From positions 1-64,000 of the forward strand of contig JACKPM010000004.1 of assembly GCA_024233495.1 (NCBI GenBank): 64,000 nucleotides of DNA, read 5' to 3'. Both the position numbers and the translations under genes were made by a program. Each line of letters starts with the position of its first letter. Positions within the stretch are counted from its first letter, which is position 1. The notes under the pieces are model-generated. The model did not search any database. It was not told where the DNA came from and saw only the letters and a program-made list of their open reading frames with translations. The DNA is from Chlamydiales bacterium (lineage in GTDB: Bacteria > Chlamydiota > Chlamydiia > Chlamydiales > JAAKFR01). This document shows, in pieces, positions 52,887 through 61,254 of the stretch.

Positions 52887-53198
52887 GGAGTTGTTTGTTT
52901 CTGTCGAAGAATGAGGAAAGTTTCGAAATGAATCAAATCCCATTTTGATCATTATGTCATTGAAGCCAAATCTATTTGTTTTTGTGCATCGATGTAAAAT
53001 TTGTAGTGCAATTAAGTTGCATTGATTGAAAGCTATGAGTGAGAGGGTAACAATAGCAAACTTTAACGGTACTTTTGGAGGAACTTTGCCTTGCAGCGCA
53101 AGTGCTACAAGGGCAATGCTTGTAACCAAAGCAATTAACTCAAGAGCAACCCACATTTTAGGTGTGTATGCTCTGCATATAGAGGATAGCCCTTTCAT
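52884..53198 (-). CDS. Small Inc-like two-helix membrane protein
   Basis: A 104-residue protein with two adjacent hydrophobic segments (MWVALELIALVTSIALVALA, and VPLKFAIVTLSLIAFNQCNL, ~residues 15-66) and a polar tail (FNDIMIKMGFDSFRNFPHSS). The bilobed layout is that of chlamydial inclusion membrane proteins, though size and sequence alone do not prove it. ATG 53198 has AAGGAAGA upstream and begins 9 bp after lpxD on the same strand. The stop codon is the outermost triplet of the mobile repeat, so the original C-terminus may have been different. Confidence 0.68.
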   Translation of the reverse strand: MKGLSSICRAYTPKMWVALELIALVTSIALVALALQGKVPPKVPLKFAIVTLSLIAFNQCNLIALQILHRCTKTNRFGFNDIMIKMGFDSFRNFPHSSTETNNS

Positions 53199-53207
53199 TC
53201 TTCTTCC

Positions 53208-54227
53208 TTATTTTGATTGGCTTTCTTCTAGCGTTTTTACACGTTTAGTCAATCTTTTGAGACCGCGTAGTGCCATGAAGTGTTCTTTGAACTCATGATC
53301 GATCATTGCTGGAGTACCATAGTAGTTACCCTTTTCGGTAAGGGATTTACTCACAGCTGAGCAAGCAGCGACGGTGACTTGATCAGTGAGTTCAATGTGG
53401 CCAGCGACGCCCGTCTGTCCACCAAGCACCACGAGCTTACCTGTTTTCGTAGAGCCAGCGATACCCACTTGGGAGACAATGATGTTGTCCTCACCAAGCT
53501 CAACTTGGTGGGCAATTTGTACGAGGTTGTCGATTTTTGTGCCTTTTCGCACGATGGTGGATTTAAAACGGGCACGGTCAATTGTTGTGTTGGCCCCCAC
53601 CTCTACATCATCTTCAATGATCACGTTGCCGAGGTGGGCAAGCTTCTCATGCTTTCCCATAGGGGAGGTGAAGTAGCCAAATCCACAAGAGCCGATCACA
53701 GCGCCCGGCTGAAGAATCACTCTTTTTCCAAGGGAGCAGCGCTCACGGACCACGACCTTGGCATGGATGTGAGAGTGTGCGCCGATCGTGACCTCAGGGC
53801 CAATTGTGACATGTGGCTCAATCGTTACATGGTCTTCAATAAGGCATCCTTGGTCGATTGTAGTGTAAGGGCCTATGCACACACCCTTACCTAACTTGAC
53901 GCTCTCATGAATCACAGCGGTCGGATGAATAGACTCAAAGCCACTTTTTGCAGGCTTTAGGAATAGTTCAATGGTCTTCTGAAAGGCAAGAGAGGGGTGG
54001 GGATGAAGGAGTAGATTCCGATCCAGGTTTTGTGCTAAATCGGGATGGATAAAGATAACTCCTGCCTTCGAGGAGGCGCTCTTTCTTGCGTAGCGCTTAT
54101 TCTCCACAAAGGCAGCATGCTCGCTTGTAGCTAGCTCAAGATTTTCAACTCCAGTGATGATGTGGTCAGGGTCGCCTTGAAGAGTGGCTCCTGTAATCTT
54201 GGCTAGTTCAGCGAGGCTTTTACTCAT
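53208..54227 (-). CDS. lpxD: UDP-3-O-(3-hydroxyacyl)glucosamine N-acyltransferase LpxD
   Basis: Third acylation step of lipid A synthesis. It has the N-terminal uridine-binding domain (HIITGVENLELATSEHAAFV) and a left-handed beta-helix of hexapeptide repeats (IHPTAVIHESVKLGKGVCIG, VTIEPHVTIGPEVTIGAHSH). The catalytic histidine lies in NLVQIAHQVELGEDN, and the C-terminal helix is FKEHFMALRGLKRLTKRVK. I choose ATG 54227 (MSKSLAELAKITG): GGAG lies upstream and the ATG overlaps the skp stop (ATGAGTAA). The frame is open to 54245. 339 residues, normal. Confidence 0.96.
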   Translation of the reverse strand: MSKSLAELAKITGATLQGDPDHIITGVENLELATSEHAAFVENKRYARKSASSKAGVIFIHPDLAQNLDRNLLLHPHPSLAFQKTIELFLKPAKSGFESIHPTAVIHESVKLGKGVCIGPYTTIDQGCLIEDHVTIEPHVTIGPEVTIGAHSHIHAKVVVRERCSLGKRVILQPGAVIGSCGFGYFTSPMGKHEKLAHLGNVIIEDDVEVGANTTIDRARFKSTIVRKGTKIDNLVQIAHQVELGEDNIIVSQVGIAGSTKTGKLVVLGGQTGVAGHIELTDQVTVAACSAVSKSLTEKGNYYGTPAMIDHEFKEHFMALRGLKRLTKRVKTLEESQSK

Positions 54228-54759
54228 GAGCTGCTCCATTTTCAAGTTCGAAACGGCGATCCATCTCTTCGATCACAGAGTTTGTCACATTCAAAGAGTC
54301 AGAAGAGGCAAAGACAGAATCTTCATTCATGATGAGAGCGAGCTGTCTTTTCTGGCGTACCTTCTCAGCAGCTACACTCACCTGCGTGTGCAAAGACTGC
54401 ATCATTTGGTAGTTAGCTTGGTTCAAGATTTGGTAGTATTGATTTTGGTAACGGCCAAACTCTTGACTCAACTGTTGGAAACGCCCCTTGAGCTCATCTT
54501 CCGCAGCAGGAGAGAGGCCATCCATGTAGTCTTGGTCCTGTAGCTTTTCAGCAATCTCTTCAAGCTCCGTGTTGGTTTTCTCAAGGGTCTCTTGCATCTG
54601 GTTTCTCATGGTCTCAAAAGCACCTTGCTCTTGTCTCCCCTGAGCTGATTTATCCATACACTCTTTAAAATTCACAAAGCCGAGTTTCAGCTCTTCAGCT
54701 TGCACTTTTGCACACCCAAGAGCCAAAATAGCCAGGGTGAGTATCGATAGTTTCTTCAT
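54220..54759 (-). CDS. skp: Periplasmic chaperone Skp/OmpH family
   Basis: A 179-residue protein with a signal peptide (MKKLSILTLAILALGCAKVQ, cleavage near AKVQA-EE) and a long coiled coil (EQGAFETMRNQMQETLEKTN, then FQQLSQEFGRYQNQYYQILN), as in trimeric Skp. The start LKLGFVNFKECMDKSAQGRQ matches the family's beta strand and first helix. It holds unfolded outer-membrane proteins for BamA, whose gene lies 19 bp upstream; lpxD follows with an 8-bp overlap. The order bamA-skp-lpxD is widely conserved. Confidence 0.92.
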   Translation of the reverse strand: MKKLSILTLAILALGCAKVQAEELKLGFVNFKECMDKSAQGRQEQGAFETMRNQMQETLEKTNTELEEIAEKLQDQDYMDGLSPAAEDELKGRFQQLSQEFGRYQNQYYQILNQANYQMMQSLHTQVSVAAEKVRQKRQLALIMNEDSVFASSDSLNVTNSVIEEMDRRFELENGAAHE

Positions 54760-54778
54760 GCTTCTTTCTCCTTAATTT

Positions 54779-57133
54779 CTAAAAGTATCCTCCCATAGCA
54801 AAGAAGAACCTCTTTGCCATGTCAAATGGCTGACCATTCACCTCTTCTACAGAGTGGATCGGCCAACCTACACCAAACATCATTGGTGTATTCTTCATAA
54901 CTTCCATCCTTGTACCAAAACCGACAGAAGCAGCCAAGTTTTTGATTGTAAATTCTTCCAGAGCGACAGAACCACCATCTACGAAAGCAAAGAGATCGAT
55001 AAAGGGGCATTTGCATAGTGTGTACTGGATCTCCTCTGAGAAAAGAGCTGAGGAGAGACCACCACGAGGCTGGAAGTCGTCAAAGAGGGGACCAATGATA
55101 AAGGGCTGGTAACCCCGAACCGTGGTCTCACCACCGAGGAAGAAGCGCTCACTCATCGGCACGCGCTCTGTTGGCATTCCGCCATACTTATGCATAAATT
55201 GAAAATCTGCACGCATTTTGAAAACTGTGTCGCGCATGATAGGGAAGTACTTGCTGTTGTAGTAGCAAAACTTCATCATCTCATAGTTTCCGCCAAGGCC
55301 ATAGAGCTCATAGAGGAAGCTGGAGCGGAAGCCGCGTGTAGGGCGACGAGGGTGGTCTGTGCTATCATAGATGAATAAGATACCAGCAGAACTCAAGAAA
55401 CCGTGGTTCTCTCCCTGCCCAATTTCAAGCGCAACACTCGAAGTTTTTCCTACAGCTGTGCGCGTATGCTTTGCCTTATAAAAGAGATCAGTCTTTAAAT
55501 AATCGTTAAGGATGTAGGTGGCATGTACAGAGCCGCCATACGTCTTGATCTCGTACCCCGTTGAATAGATGCGGTTGTCATTTTTCTCAAGATCGAAGCC
55601 CACAATCCATGGAGAGTGCATAAAGTGCGGTTTTGTCCACTGAAAGAGATAGCTAGTAGTCTTGTCACCCACATTGATCTTCGCATGCGCATACTCTCCA
55701 GCACCTCGAAGCGCACCGGGGCCATAGCTTGGTACACGTCCAAGACCCAAGATATTGAAGTTTTGCTCGCTGATCTCGAATCCACCAGTAAGTTGCTCCA
55801 AGCTGCTAAAACCCAATGAGAGCCCGATGCTGCCTGTGTCAGCTTCATCCACTTCAATGAAGACATCTCTGTACCGCTGACCGCTTGCTGTATATTCATA
55901 GACTTCAGACTGAAGCGCATAGACGTTTACATTCTTGAAGTAACCAGTGTTTTGCAACCGTTGTTCAGTTCCTTTCAACTTGCGTGCATTGAATACCTCA
56001 CCAGGTGTGAGCAGCGTCTCATGTAAAATGACGTGTGACTGCGTGCAGCTGTTGCCAAATACTTTTACCAAGCCCACATGGTAGCGCTCGCCCTCTTCAA
56101 TGCAGAGCTGCACATCATAGATAGGACAGTCGGGGCGTAGGGCAACTTGAAGCTCTACAGAAGCATCGACATAGCCGCATGCTCCATAGAGGTCGGTGAT
56201 GTTTTGCACTGTCTCGCGCACCTTGGAGGGGGAGTAGGGGGAGCCTCGGCCAAAGGTAAACTTGCTCCAGATTACTTCTTTGGAGAAAAGCTCATTGCCG
56301 CACATGTTCATATGACCAACGCGGTAACATTGCCCTTTATCTATGCTGATCACAAGAATGATGCCGCCGCCGGAGCACTCTTCAACACAGAGCTCAACAA
56401 CTGCATCTGCATACCCTTCGTTTTGGAAGTAGTCCAAAACCTGAAGACGATCGTGTTCAATCATATCAGGGTGGTAGCAGCCACGTGGACCAGGAAGCCA
56501 GCTGAGCAAGAAAAAGTGCTTTTTTGTTACCAAAATCTCAGACAGTGCACGCTCTTCGCAAGGGGACATGCCGCAAAAACGAATCTCTCGAATCTTCCCT
56601 GCTGTTCCCTCATGAACCGTGATGCGAATGTCTACCTCACTGCACCCTTCAACAGGAATAATGTCGTAGTCGAGCTCACTCTCAAAATAGCCCTTCTTCA
56701 CATAGAAGGTCTTGAGTTCGTTGAAAGACTCTACAAACTCTTCACGTTCAAAGAGAGAGCCTTCATCAATGTCGAGCTTCTTCATCAATTTGCTGCTCTT
56801 TACATTCTCATTGCCGCAGAAAATAATGTGGCGAATGCGCGGCTTAAACCAAATCCGAAGCGTAATGTTGAGTTGCCCACCGCTAAACGTGAGCGAGGGA
56901 TCGACACGATCATATTCTTCTGCAAGCATTTTAAGATCGTCATCAAAGTCTTGTTGAGAAAAGAAGTTGCCCGCTTTTGTCACCATGCGTGTACGCACTT
57001 GACGTGCGTTAAAAGAGACGCCTGGTTCTATATTTTCGGGAATTATATCAATGCGTCCAACGCGGAGAGTCTCGTAGTTTTGCGCAAAGGCGCTAGAAAA
57101 AAGGAGTAATATCAGCAGTAGGTATCGGTGCAT
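54779..57133 (-). CDS. bamA: Outer-membrane assembly factor BamA (Omp85)
   Basis: A 784-residue outer-membrane protein that folds and inserts beta barrels. A signal peptide (MHRYLLLILLLFSSAFA) is followed by POTRA domains, seen as repeated patterns (RHIIFCGNENVKSSKLMKKL, KIREIRFCGMSPCEERALSE, YRVGHMNMCGNELFSKEVIW, YHVGLVKVFGNSCTQSHVIL). A C-terminal barrel follows, with the Omp85 loop-6 region (RFFLGGETTVRGYQPFIIGP) and the terminal aromatic strand FFFAMGGYF. The POTRA part is unusually rich in cysteine (CGN, CNE, CVEECS), fitting the disulphide-linked outer membranes of chlamydiae. Followed by skp and lpxD, preceded by recR. Confidence 0.96.
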   Translation of the reverse strand: MHRYLLLILLLFSSAFAQNYETLRVGRIDIIPENIEPGVSFNARQVRTRMVTKAGNFFSQQDFDDDLKMLAEEYDRVDPSLTFSGGQLNITLRIWFKPRIRHIIFCGNENVKSSKLMKKLDIDEGSLFEREEFVESFNELKTFYVKKGYFESELDYDIIPVEGCSEVDIRITVHEGTAGKIREIRFCGMSPCEERALSEILVTKKHFFLLSWLPGPRGCYHPDMIEHDRLQVLDYFQNEGYADAVVELCVEECSGGGIILVISIDKGQCYRVGHMNMCGNELFSKEVIWSKFTFGRGSPYSPSKVRETVQNITDLYGACGYVDASVELQVALRPDCPIYDVQLCIEEGERYHVGLVKVFGNSCTQSHVILHETLLTPGEVFNARKLKGTEQRLQNTGYFKNVNVYALQSEVYEYTASGQRYRDVFIEVDEADTGSIGLSLGFSSLEQLTGGFEISEQNFNILGLGRVPSYGPGALRGAGEYAHAKINVGDKTTSYLFQWTKPHFMHSPWIVGFDLEKNDNRIYSTGYEIKTYGGSVHATYILNDYLKTDLFYKAKHTRTAVGKTSSVALEIGQGENHGFLSSAGILFIYDSTDHPRRPTRGFRSSFLYELYGLGGNYEMMKFCYYNSKYFPIMRDTVFKMRADFQFMHKYGGMPTERVPMSERFFLGGETTVRGYQPFIIGPLFDDFQPRGGLSSALFSEEIQYTLCKCPFIDLFAFVDGGSVALEEFTIKNLAASVGFGTRMEVMKNTPMMFGVGWPIHSVEEVNGQPFDMAKRFFFAMGGYF

Positions 57134-57175
57134 AGCAGTCTCGAAAAAGAGTAGACTGTAGCAACTGATAACGTA

Positions 57176-57757
57176 TTAATGCAAGTTGATTCGTCCTGTG
57201 AGCGCCCGCCCTAGGGTACCACCATCGACAAAGTCAAGAGAGCTTCCCATGGGCAAACCAAGTGCTAAACGAGAGACAGTGATGGGCAAGTGTGCTAGCT
57301 CCTTCTTCAAATAGAGCGCTGTGGCATCTCCTTCGAGCGTGGAATCAAGCGCAACGATTACTTCTTTAGCACTTTCATTTTCAAGGCGCTCTTTTAGTTT
57401 GTTTAGGCAAGGTATTTGATTTTGGATAGGAGAGAGAAGTGCCCCTAAAACATGATATAGGCCGCGGTATTCACGTGTCTCTTCAATAGCAAAGATGTCT
57501 TTAGGTGAGCGCACAATACAGATAACCTCTGTATTGCGTCCCTCATGAAAGGAGCACTTTTTCTCAATAAGCGCGCCACATTCGCAACACGTTTGAATTT
57601 TTTCTTTGGTTTCAGCGAGCGTCCTAGCCATTTCCATAATCTTGTCTGCAGGCCAGTCGAGCAAATCAAAAGCAAAGCGTTCTGCACTACGCGCACCTAT
57701 GCCAGGGAATTTTTTAAAAAGGGAAATAAGCTTCAGTAGATGGTCTGGGTATTTCAT
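57176..57757 (-). CDS. recR: Recombination mediator RecR
   Basis: A 193-residue DNA-repair protein that acts with RecO to load RecA. It shows helix-hairpin-helix LFKKFPGIGARSAERFAFDL, a four-cysteine-type zinc finger (CCECGALIEKKCSFH), the Toprim domain (ICIVRSPKDIFAIEETREYR followed by GLYHVLGALLSP) and the C-terminal VSRLALGLPMGSSLDFVDGG. Slightly shorter than the usual ~198. It lies divergent from fabH and 42 bp upstream of bamA on the same strand. Confidence 0.96.
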   Translation of the reverse strand: MKYPDHLLKLISLFKKFPGIGARSAERFAFDLLDWPADKIMEMARTLAETKEKIQTCCECGALIEKKCSFHEGRNTEVICIVRSPKDIFAIEETREYRGLYHVLGALLSPIQNQIPCLNKLKERLENESAKEVIVALDSTLEGDATALYLKKELAHLPITVSRLALGLPMGSSLDFVDGGTLGRALTGRINLH

Positions 57758-57837
57758 TGCATGTATTTACGTGATTTATTTTTAAAGGAGGATCTTGTAA
57801 AATAGATCCCTCAAACATTTTTCATAAGAGTAGGGCT

Positions 57838-58833
57838 GTGAGCAAAAAAAAAGCAAGAATTGTTGGGACGGGTTCTTATCTTCCAAAAAAAGTTTTAACG
57901 AACCAAGACTTAGAAAAAATCGTCAATACCTCCGATGAGTGGATCGTCACGCGAACTGGCATGCGCGAAAGGCGGGTGGCAGCTGAAGACGAGTACACCT
58001 CTCACATGGGAGCTGCTGCTGCGCGAAAGGCGCTAGAGTCTGCATCTAAGAGTATTGATGAAATTGATATGATTTTGGTCGCCACCTCGACGCCCGACTA
58101 CATGTTTCCAAGTACAGCGGCGCTTATTGGGCACCAGCTTGGAGGGAAGAATATCCCCGCTTTTGATCTACAGGCGGCATGCACGGGCTTTCTCTACGCC
58201 CTCTCTCTTTCTAAGGGGTATATTGAAGGGGGAATTTACAAAAATATTTTAGTGATCGCTTCAGAAAAGCTCTCCGCCTTTACTAACTATAAGGATAGGG
58301 GGACTTGCGTTCTCTTTGGAGATGGTGCAGCTGCGGCAGTAGTGAGTGATGAAGGTGCTGGTCTCGTTGTGCACGATGTCTGCTTGGGAGCTGATGGTGA
58401 GCAAGAAGATCTTTTGATCATACGAGGTGGAGGCTCTCGCAATCCGACGAGCAAAGAGACTGTTGAAAAAGACATGCACTTCATTGAGATGGAAGGGCGT
58501 GAAGTGTTCAAGCATGCGGTTCGTCGCATGGAGAGCGCGGCGCAAGAGTGTCTTGATCGCGTCCAGATGAAGGAGAAGGAGCTAGACTGGGTAGTGCCTC
58601 ACCAGGCAAATGAGCGCATCATTAGCTTTTTAGCGAAGCGTTTTGGCATGCCAAGTGAGAAGGTGTACCGCACTGTGCACAAGTATGGAAATACATCTGC
58701 TTCAGGTGTGGTGATTGCACTCGATGAGCTTTTGCACACACACGAAGTAAAGGAAAAAGAGAATATTTTGCTCGTGGCTTTTGGGGCAGGATTCACCTGG
58801 GGAGCAACGATTCTAACCAAGGAGAATGCATGA
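57838..58833 (+). CDS. fabH: 3-oxoacyl-ACP synthase III FabH
   Basis: Starts fatty-acid synthesis by condensing acetyl-CoA with malonyl-ACP. The catalytic triad is present: Cys in LQAACTGFLYALSL, His in WVVPHQANERI and Asn in HKYGNTSASGVVIALDE. The N-terminus is GTGSYLPKKVLTNQDLEKIV. Start codon is GTG 57838 with a weak AGGG upstream. 331 residues. In the intergenic region a 6-bp inverted repeat (GGATCT/AGATCC around a TGTAAAAT loop, ~57790-57809) may be an operator. Its stop overlaps fabD by ATGA. Confidence 0.96.
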   Translation: MSKKKARIVGTGSYLPKKVLTNQDLEKIVNTSDEWIVTRTGMRERRVAAEDEYTSHMGAAAARKALESASKSIDEIDMILVATSTPDYMFPSTAALIGHQLGGKNIPAFDLQAACTGFLYALSLSKGYIEGGIYKNILVIASEKLSAFTNYKDRGTCVLFGDGAAAAVVSDEGAGLVVHDVCLGADGEQEDLLIIRGGGSRNPTSKETVEKDMHFIEMEGREVFKHAVRRMESAAQECLDRVQMKEKELDWVVPHQANERIISFLAKRFGMPSEKVYRTVHKYGNTSASGVVIALDELLHTHEVKEKENILLVAFGAGFTWGATILTKENA

Positions 58834-59744
58834 CGGCCTTTCTATTTCCTGGACAAGGAGCACAGTTTGTTGGGATGGGCAAAGACTTTTACGACGCCTA
58901 TCCGCAGGCACGCGCTGTTTTTGACCGCGCTGATGAGATTTTGGGACGCCCCCTTTCGAAAGTGATTTTTGAGGGACCTGCTGAGGAGCTCACGCTTACA
59001 CGCAATAGCCAGCCTGCGATCTTCGTTATGAGCCTTGCCGTGCTTGCTGTTCTTGAAGAGAAGCGCCCAGAGCTCAAACCAACGTGTGTAGCGGGATTGA
59101 GTCTTGGCGAATACACGGCGCTTGTAGCTAGTGGTCGCCTCTCATTTGAGGAGGGGCTCCTTCTTGTGCAATACCGCGCTGAAGCGATGCAAGAGGCGTG
59201 CGACAACACAAGAGGCACAATGGCTGCTGTTGTGGGGCTCCCTTCTGAGAAGGTAGAAGAGATTGTAGCCTCTATTGGCGGCGAGCTTTGGGTTGCAAAC
59301 TATAACTCTCCAGGGCAGACCGTTGTTTCAGGAGCGGTTGAGGCGGTTGAGAAGGGCATGGAAGCTTTAAAAGAGGCGGGGGCTAGACGCGTACTTCCTC
59401 TTCAAGTGAGTGGTGCCTTCCATAGCGGCCTGATGCAGCTAGCTGAAGAGAAATTAGCAAAAAAAATCCAAACAGTGGAGCTTCAAGAGAGTCCAATTGA
59501 GATCGTAATGAATGTGCCTGGAGCTTCTGTCTCTAATGAGGAGCAGATTCGAGAAAATATGATTCGGCAGGTCACCTCATCGGTAAAATGGGAGCAAGGG
59601 ATCCGTGCCATGAGCGATATCAAGCTCTTTATTGAGATCGGGTGTGGCCGTACACTTGCCGGCATGAATAGACAAATTGGAACAGCTCCTACTGTGAGCA
59701 TTGGAAAAATTGAGGATTTAGAGAAGGAGATAACGCATGCTTAA
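58830..59744 (+). CDS. fabD: Malonyl-CoA:ACP transacylase FabD
   Basis: Transfers malonyl from CoA to ACP. It shows FPGQGAQFVGMGKDFYDAYP, the nucleophile serine in VAGLSLGEYTALVASGRLSF (GxSxGE), the arginine in LLVQYRAEAMQ, and the histidine in VSGAFHSGLM. 304 residues, normal. Overlaps fabH by 4 bp and fabG by 8 bp. Confidence 0.97.
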   Translation: MTAFLFPGQGAQFVGMGKDFYDAYPQARAVFDRADEILGRPLSKVIFEGPAEELTLTRNSQPAIFVMSLAVLAVLEEKRPELKPTCVAGLSLGEYTALVASGRLSFEEGLLLVQYRAEAMQEACDNTRGTMAAVVGLPSEKVEEIVASIGGELWVANYNSPGQTVVSGAVEAVEKGMEALKEAGARRVLPLQVSGAFHSGLMQLAEEKLAKKIQTVELQESPIEIVMNVPGASVSNEEQIRENMIRQVTSSVKWEQGIRAMSDIKLFIEIGCGRTLAGMNRQIGTAPTVSIGKIEDLEKEITHA

Positions 59745-60465
59745 AGATAAAGTTGCTATTGTAACGGGCGGAACGCGTGGAATTGGTCTTGCAATTGCCA
59801 AACGTTTTATTGAAGAGGGGGCGAAAGTCGCACTCTTCGGCGTCAATCCTGAAAGAGGGGAGCAAGCGGCAAAAGATCTAGGGTCTAATGCCTGCTTCTA
59901 TGCTGTTGATGTTTCTGATTCTAAATCCGTAGAAACCGGAATTCAAAGGGTGAATGATGAGCTAGGCCACGTTGATATTCTCGTCAATAACGCGGGAATC
60001 ACCCGTGATGGCCTTCTTATGAAGATGAAGGATGAAGATTGGGGAGCTGTGATCGATACCAACCTCAAATCTGTCTACCATACGTGTAAGAGTGTTATAC
60101 GTCCTATGATGAAGGCGCGACAAGGTAAAATTATTAACATTACATCTGTTGTGGGTATCACAGGTAATGCAGGTCAGACCAACTACTCGGCTTCTAAGGC
60201 GGGGATGATTGGTTTTACGAAGTCGCTAGCGAAAGAGCTCGCAGCGCGTGGCATTACCGTTAACTGTGTTGCTCCAGGGTTTATCGCTACTGATATGACA
60301 GATATGCTCAACGACAAGCAAAGAGAGGGGATCTTAGGGATGGTGCCTATGGCTCGCCTTGGAGACCCAGCTGATATTGCCAATGCAGTAATCTTTCTTG
60401 CAAGTCAGGAGTCAAACTACATAACAGGGCAGGTAATTTCTGTGGATGGTGGGATGGCGATGTAG
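59737..60465 (+). CDS. fabG: 3-oxoacyl-ACP reductase FabG
   Basis: NADPH-dependent short-chain dehydrogenase that reduces 3-oxoacyl-ACP in fatty-acid elongation. It has the cofactor motif VTGGTRGIGLAIAKRF, NNAGITRDGLLMKMKDEDW, the catalytic serine in INITSVVGITGNAGQ and the Y-x-x-x-K in NYSASKAGMIGFTKSLAKE. The C-terminus is YITGQVISVDGGMAM. 242 residues, normal. Last gene of the fabH-fabD-fabG overlap chain; acpP follows with its own promoter. Confidence 0.98.
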   Translation: MLKDKVAIVTGGTRGIGLAIAKRFIEEGAKVALFGVNPERGEQAAKDLGSNACFYAVDVSDSKSVETGIQRVNDELGHVDILVNNAGITRDGLLMKMKDEDWGAVIDTNLKSVYHTCKSVIRPMMKARQGKIINITSVVGITGNAGQTNYSASKAGMIGFTKSLAKELAARGITVNCVAPGFIATDMTDMLNDKQREGILGMVPMARLGDPADIANAVIFLASQESNYITGQVISVDGGMAM

Positions 60466-60477
60466 CCACAAAATATC

Positions 60478-60506
60478 TTCACAGGTTTAGTAAAATCAGG
60501 TATACT
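60478..60506 (+). promoter_or_regulatory. Promoter of acpP
   Basis: -35 TTCACA (60478-60483), a 17-bp spacer and -10 TATACT (60501-60506), ending 37 bp before the acpP ATG. Acyl carrier protein is needed in large amounts, so a private promoter inside the fab cluster makes sense. Confidence 0.7.
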
Positions 60507-60543
60507 GCTAACTTCATATCAAAATTTGAGGAGAAAATATTTT

Positions 60544-60813
60544 ATGTCACAAAATCAAGCTGAGGGAACTATGTCTCTAGAACAAGAAGTGATCGACATC
60601 GTCGTCGAGCAGTTGGGTGTGGACGCGAAGGACGTCACTCCTGAGAAGTCTTTTGTTGAAGATCTGAATGCAGATAGCCTAGATCTTACTGAACTTATCA
60701 TGACTTTCGAAGAGCGCTATGGCTTTGAAATCTCTGAAGAAGAGGCAGAAAAGCTTAAGACAGTTGCTGATGTTATTAACTACATCAACCAAAAGAAAGA
60801 AGAGCTTGCTTAA
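60544..60813 (+). CDS. acpP: Acyl carrier protein
   Basis: Small acidic carrier of acyl chains. The phosphopantetheine serine is in the motif FVEDLNADSLDLTELIMTFE, followed by the usual YGFEISEEEAEKLKTVADVI. The start is ATG 60544 (MSQNQAEGTMSLEQEVID), with GAGGAG upstream; an in-frame ATG at 60526 precedes that site and is unlikely, while the ATG at 60571 (MSLEQE) would give the more typical length. ~89 residues. Confidence 0.95.
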   Translation: MSQNQAEGTMSLEQEVIDIVVEQLGVDAKDVTPEKSFVEDLNADSLDLTELIMTFEERYGFEISEEEAEKLKTVADVINYINQKKEELA

Positions 60814-60842
60814 GCGAGCTTGCATACTTTGAAGCGTTTTAT

Positions 60843-60875
60843 AAGGGTCGGCGGCTGCGTCGATCCTTTTTTATT
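60843..60875 (+). terminator. Intrinsic terminator after acpP
   Basis: An 11-bp stem (60843-60853 with 60858-60868, two G-U pairs) closes on a GCTG loop and is followed by TTTTATT. It also overlaps the 3' end of the converging cyclic-nucleotide-binding gene. Confidence 0.78.
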
Positions 60876-61254
60876 GGGTGTATTTTCTCAAGAGTGCCAC
60901 TGCGACGCTGGGACACTGGGCGATGATGCTGAGAAGGTGGTTGCGTGTCATAGCGAGCAGCGACGCTTTTTCTTTGCATATTGCATTGTAGGCGCGAGGC
61001 TTTTCATTGAAAACTGCCTCATCTCCAAAGAAATCACCTGAAGTCAACAGCTTTCCATCTGCCTCCACAATCCCAGAGACTACAAGATACATCTGATTCC
61101 CTTCCTGCCCTTTTTTGAAGATGCAGTCATCTTCTATAAAACCTCTTAGCTCCATCTTATCAGAGAGGGTGAGCAGAAGGTCAAGATCGAGAGCTCCAAA
61201 AAGAGAAGTCTTTTTCAGGAGAAAAGCTTTATCTATCAAGTTAAGTTGTTTCAT
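60871..61254 (-). CDS. Stand-alone cyclic-nucleotide-binding-domain protein
   Basis: A 127-residue protein made of one CNB (Crp-type sensor) domain: LKKTSLFGALDLDLLLTLSD, GQEGNQMYLVVSGIVEADGK and LLTSGDFFGDEAVFNEKPRA, the last being the phosphate-binding cassette, followed by AICKEKASLLAMTRNHLLSI. The helix-turn-helix of Crp is absent, so it is not a DNA-binding regulator. Its start overlaps the upstream transporter-like stop (ATGA), so the two products are likely to act together. The arrangement transporter-like/CNB/acpP is the one I remember for CT234-CT236 in C. trachomatis. In the cassette the arginine is kept (EKPRAYN), so nucleotide binding is possible. Confidence 0.88.
   Translation of the reverse strand: MKQLNLIDKAFLLKKTSLFGALDLDLLLTLSDKMELRGFIEDDCIFKKGQEGNQMYLVVSGIVEADGKLLTSGDFFGDEAVFNEKPRAYNAICKEKASLLAMTRNHLLSIIAQCPSVAVALLRKYTQ

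Noticed and set aside
56147..57109. 320-codon plus-strand open frame
   Set aside because: Antisense to bamA, whose POTRA and barrel motifs are unmistakable; the opposite frame has no recognisable features or ribosome-binding site.
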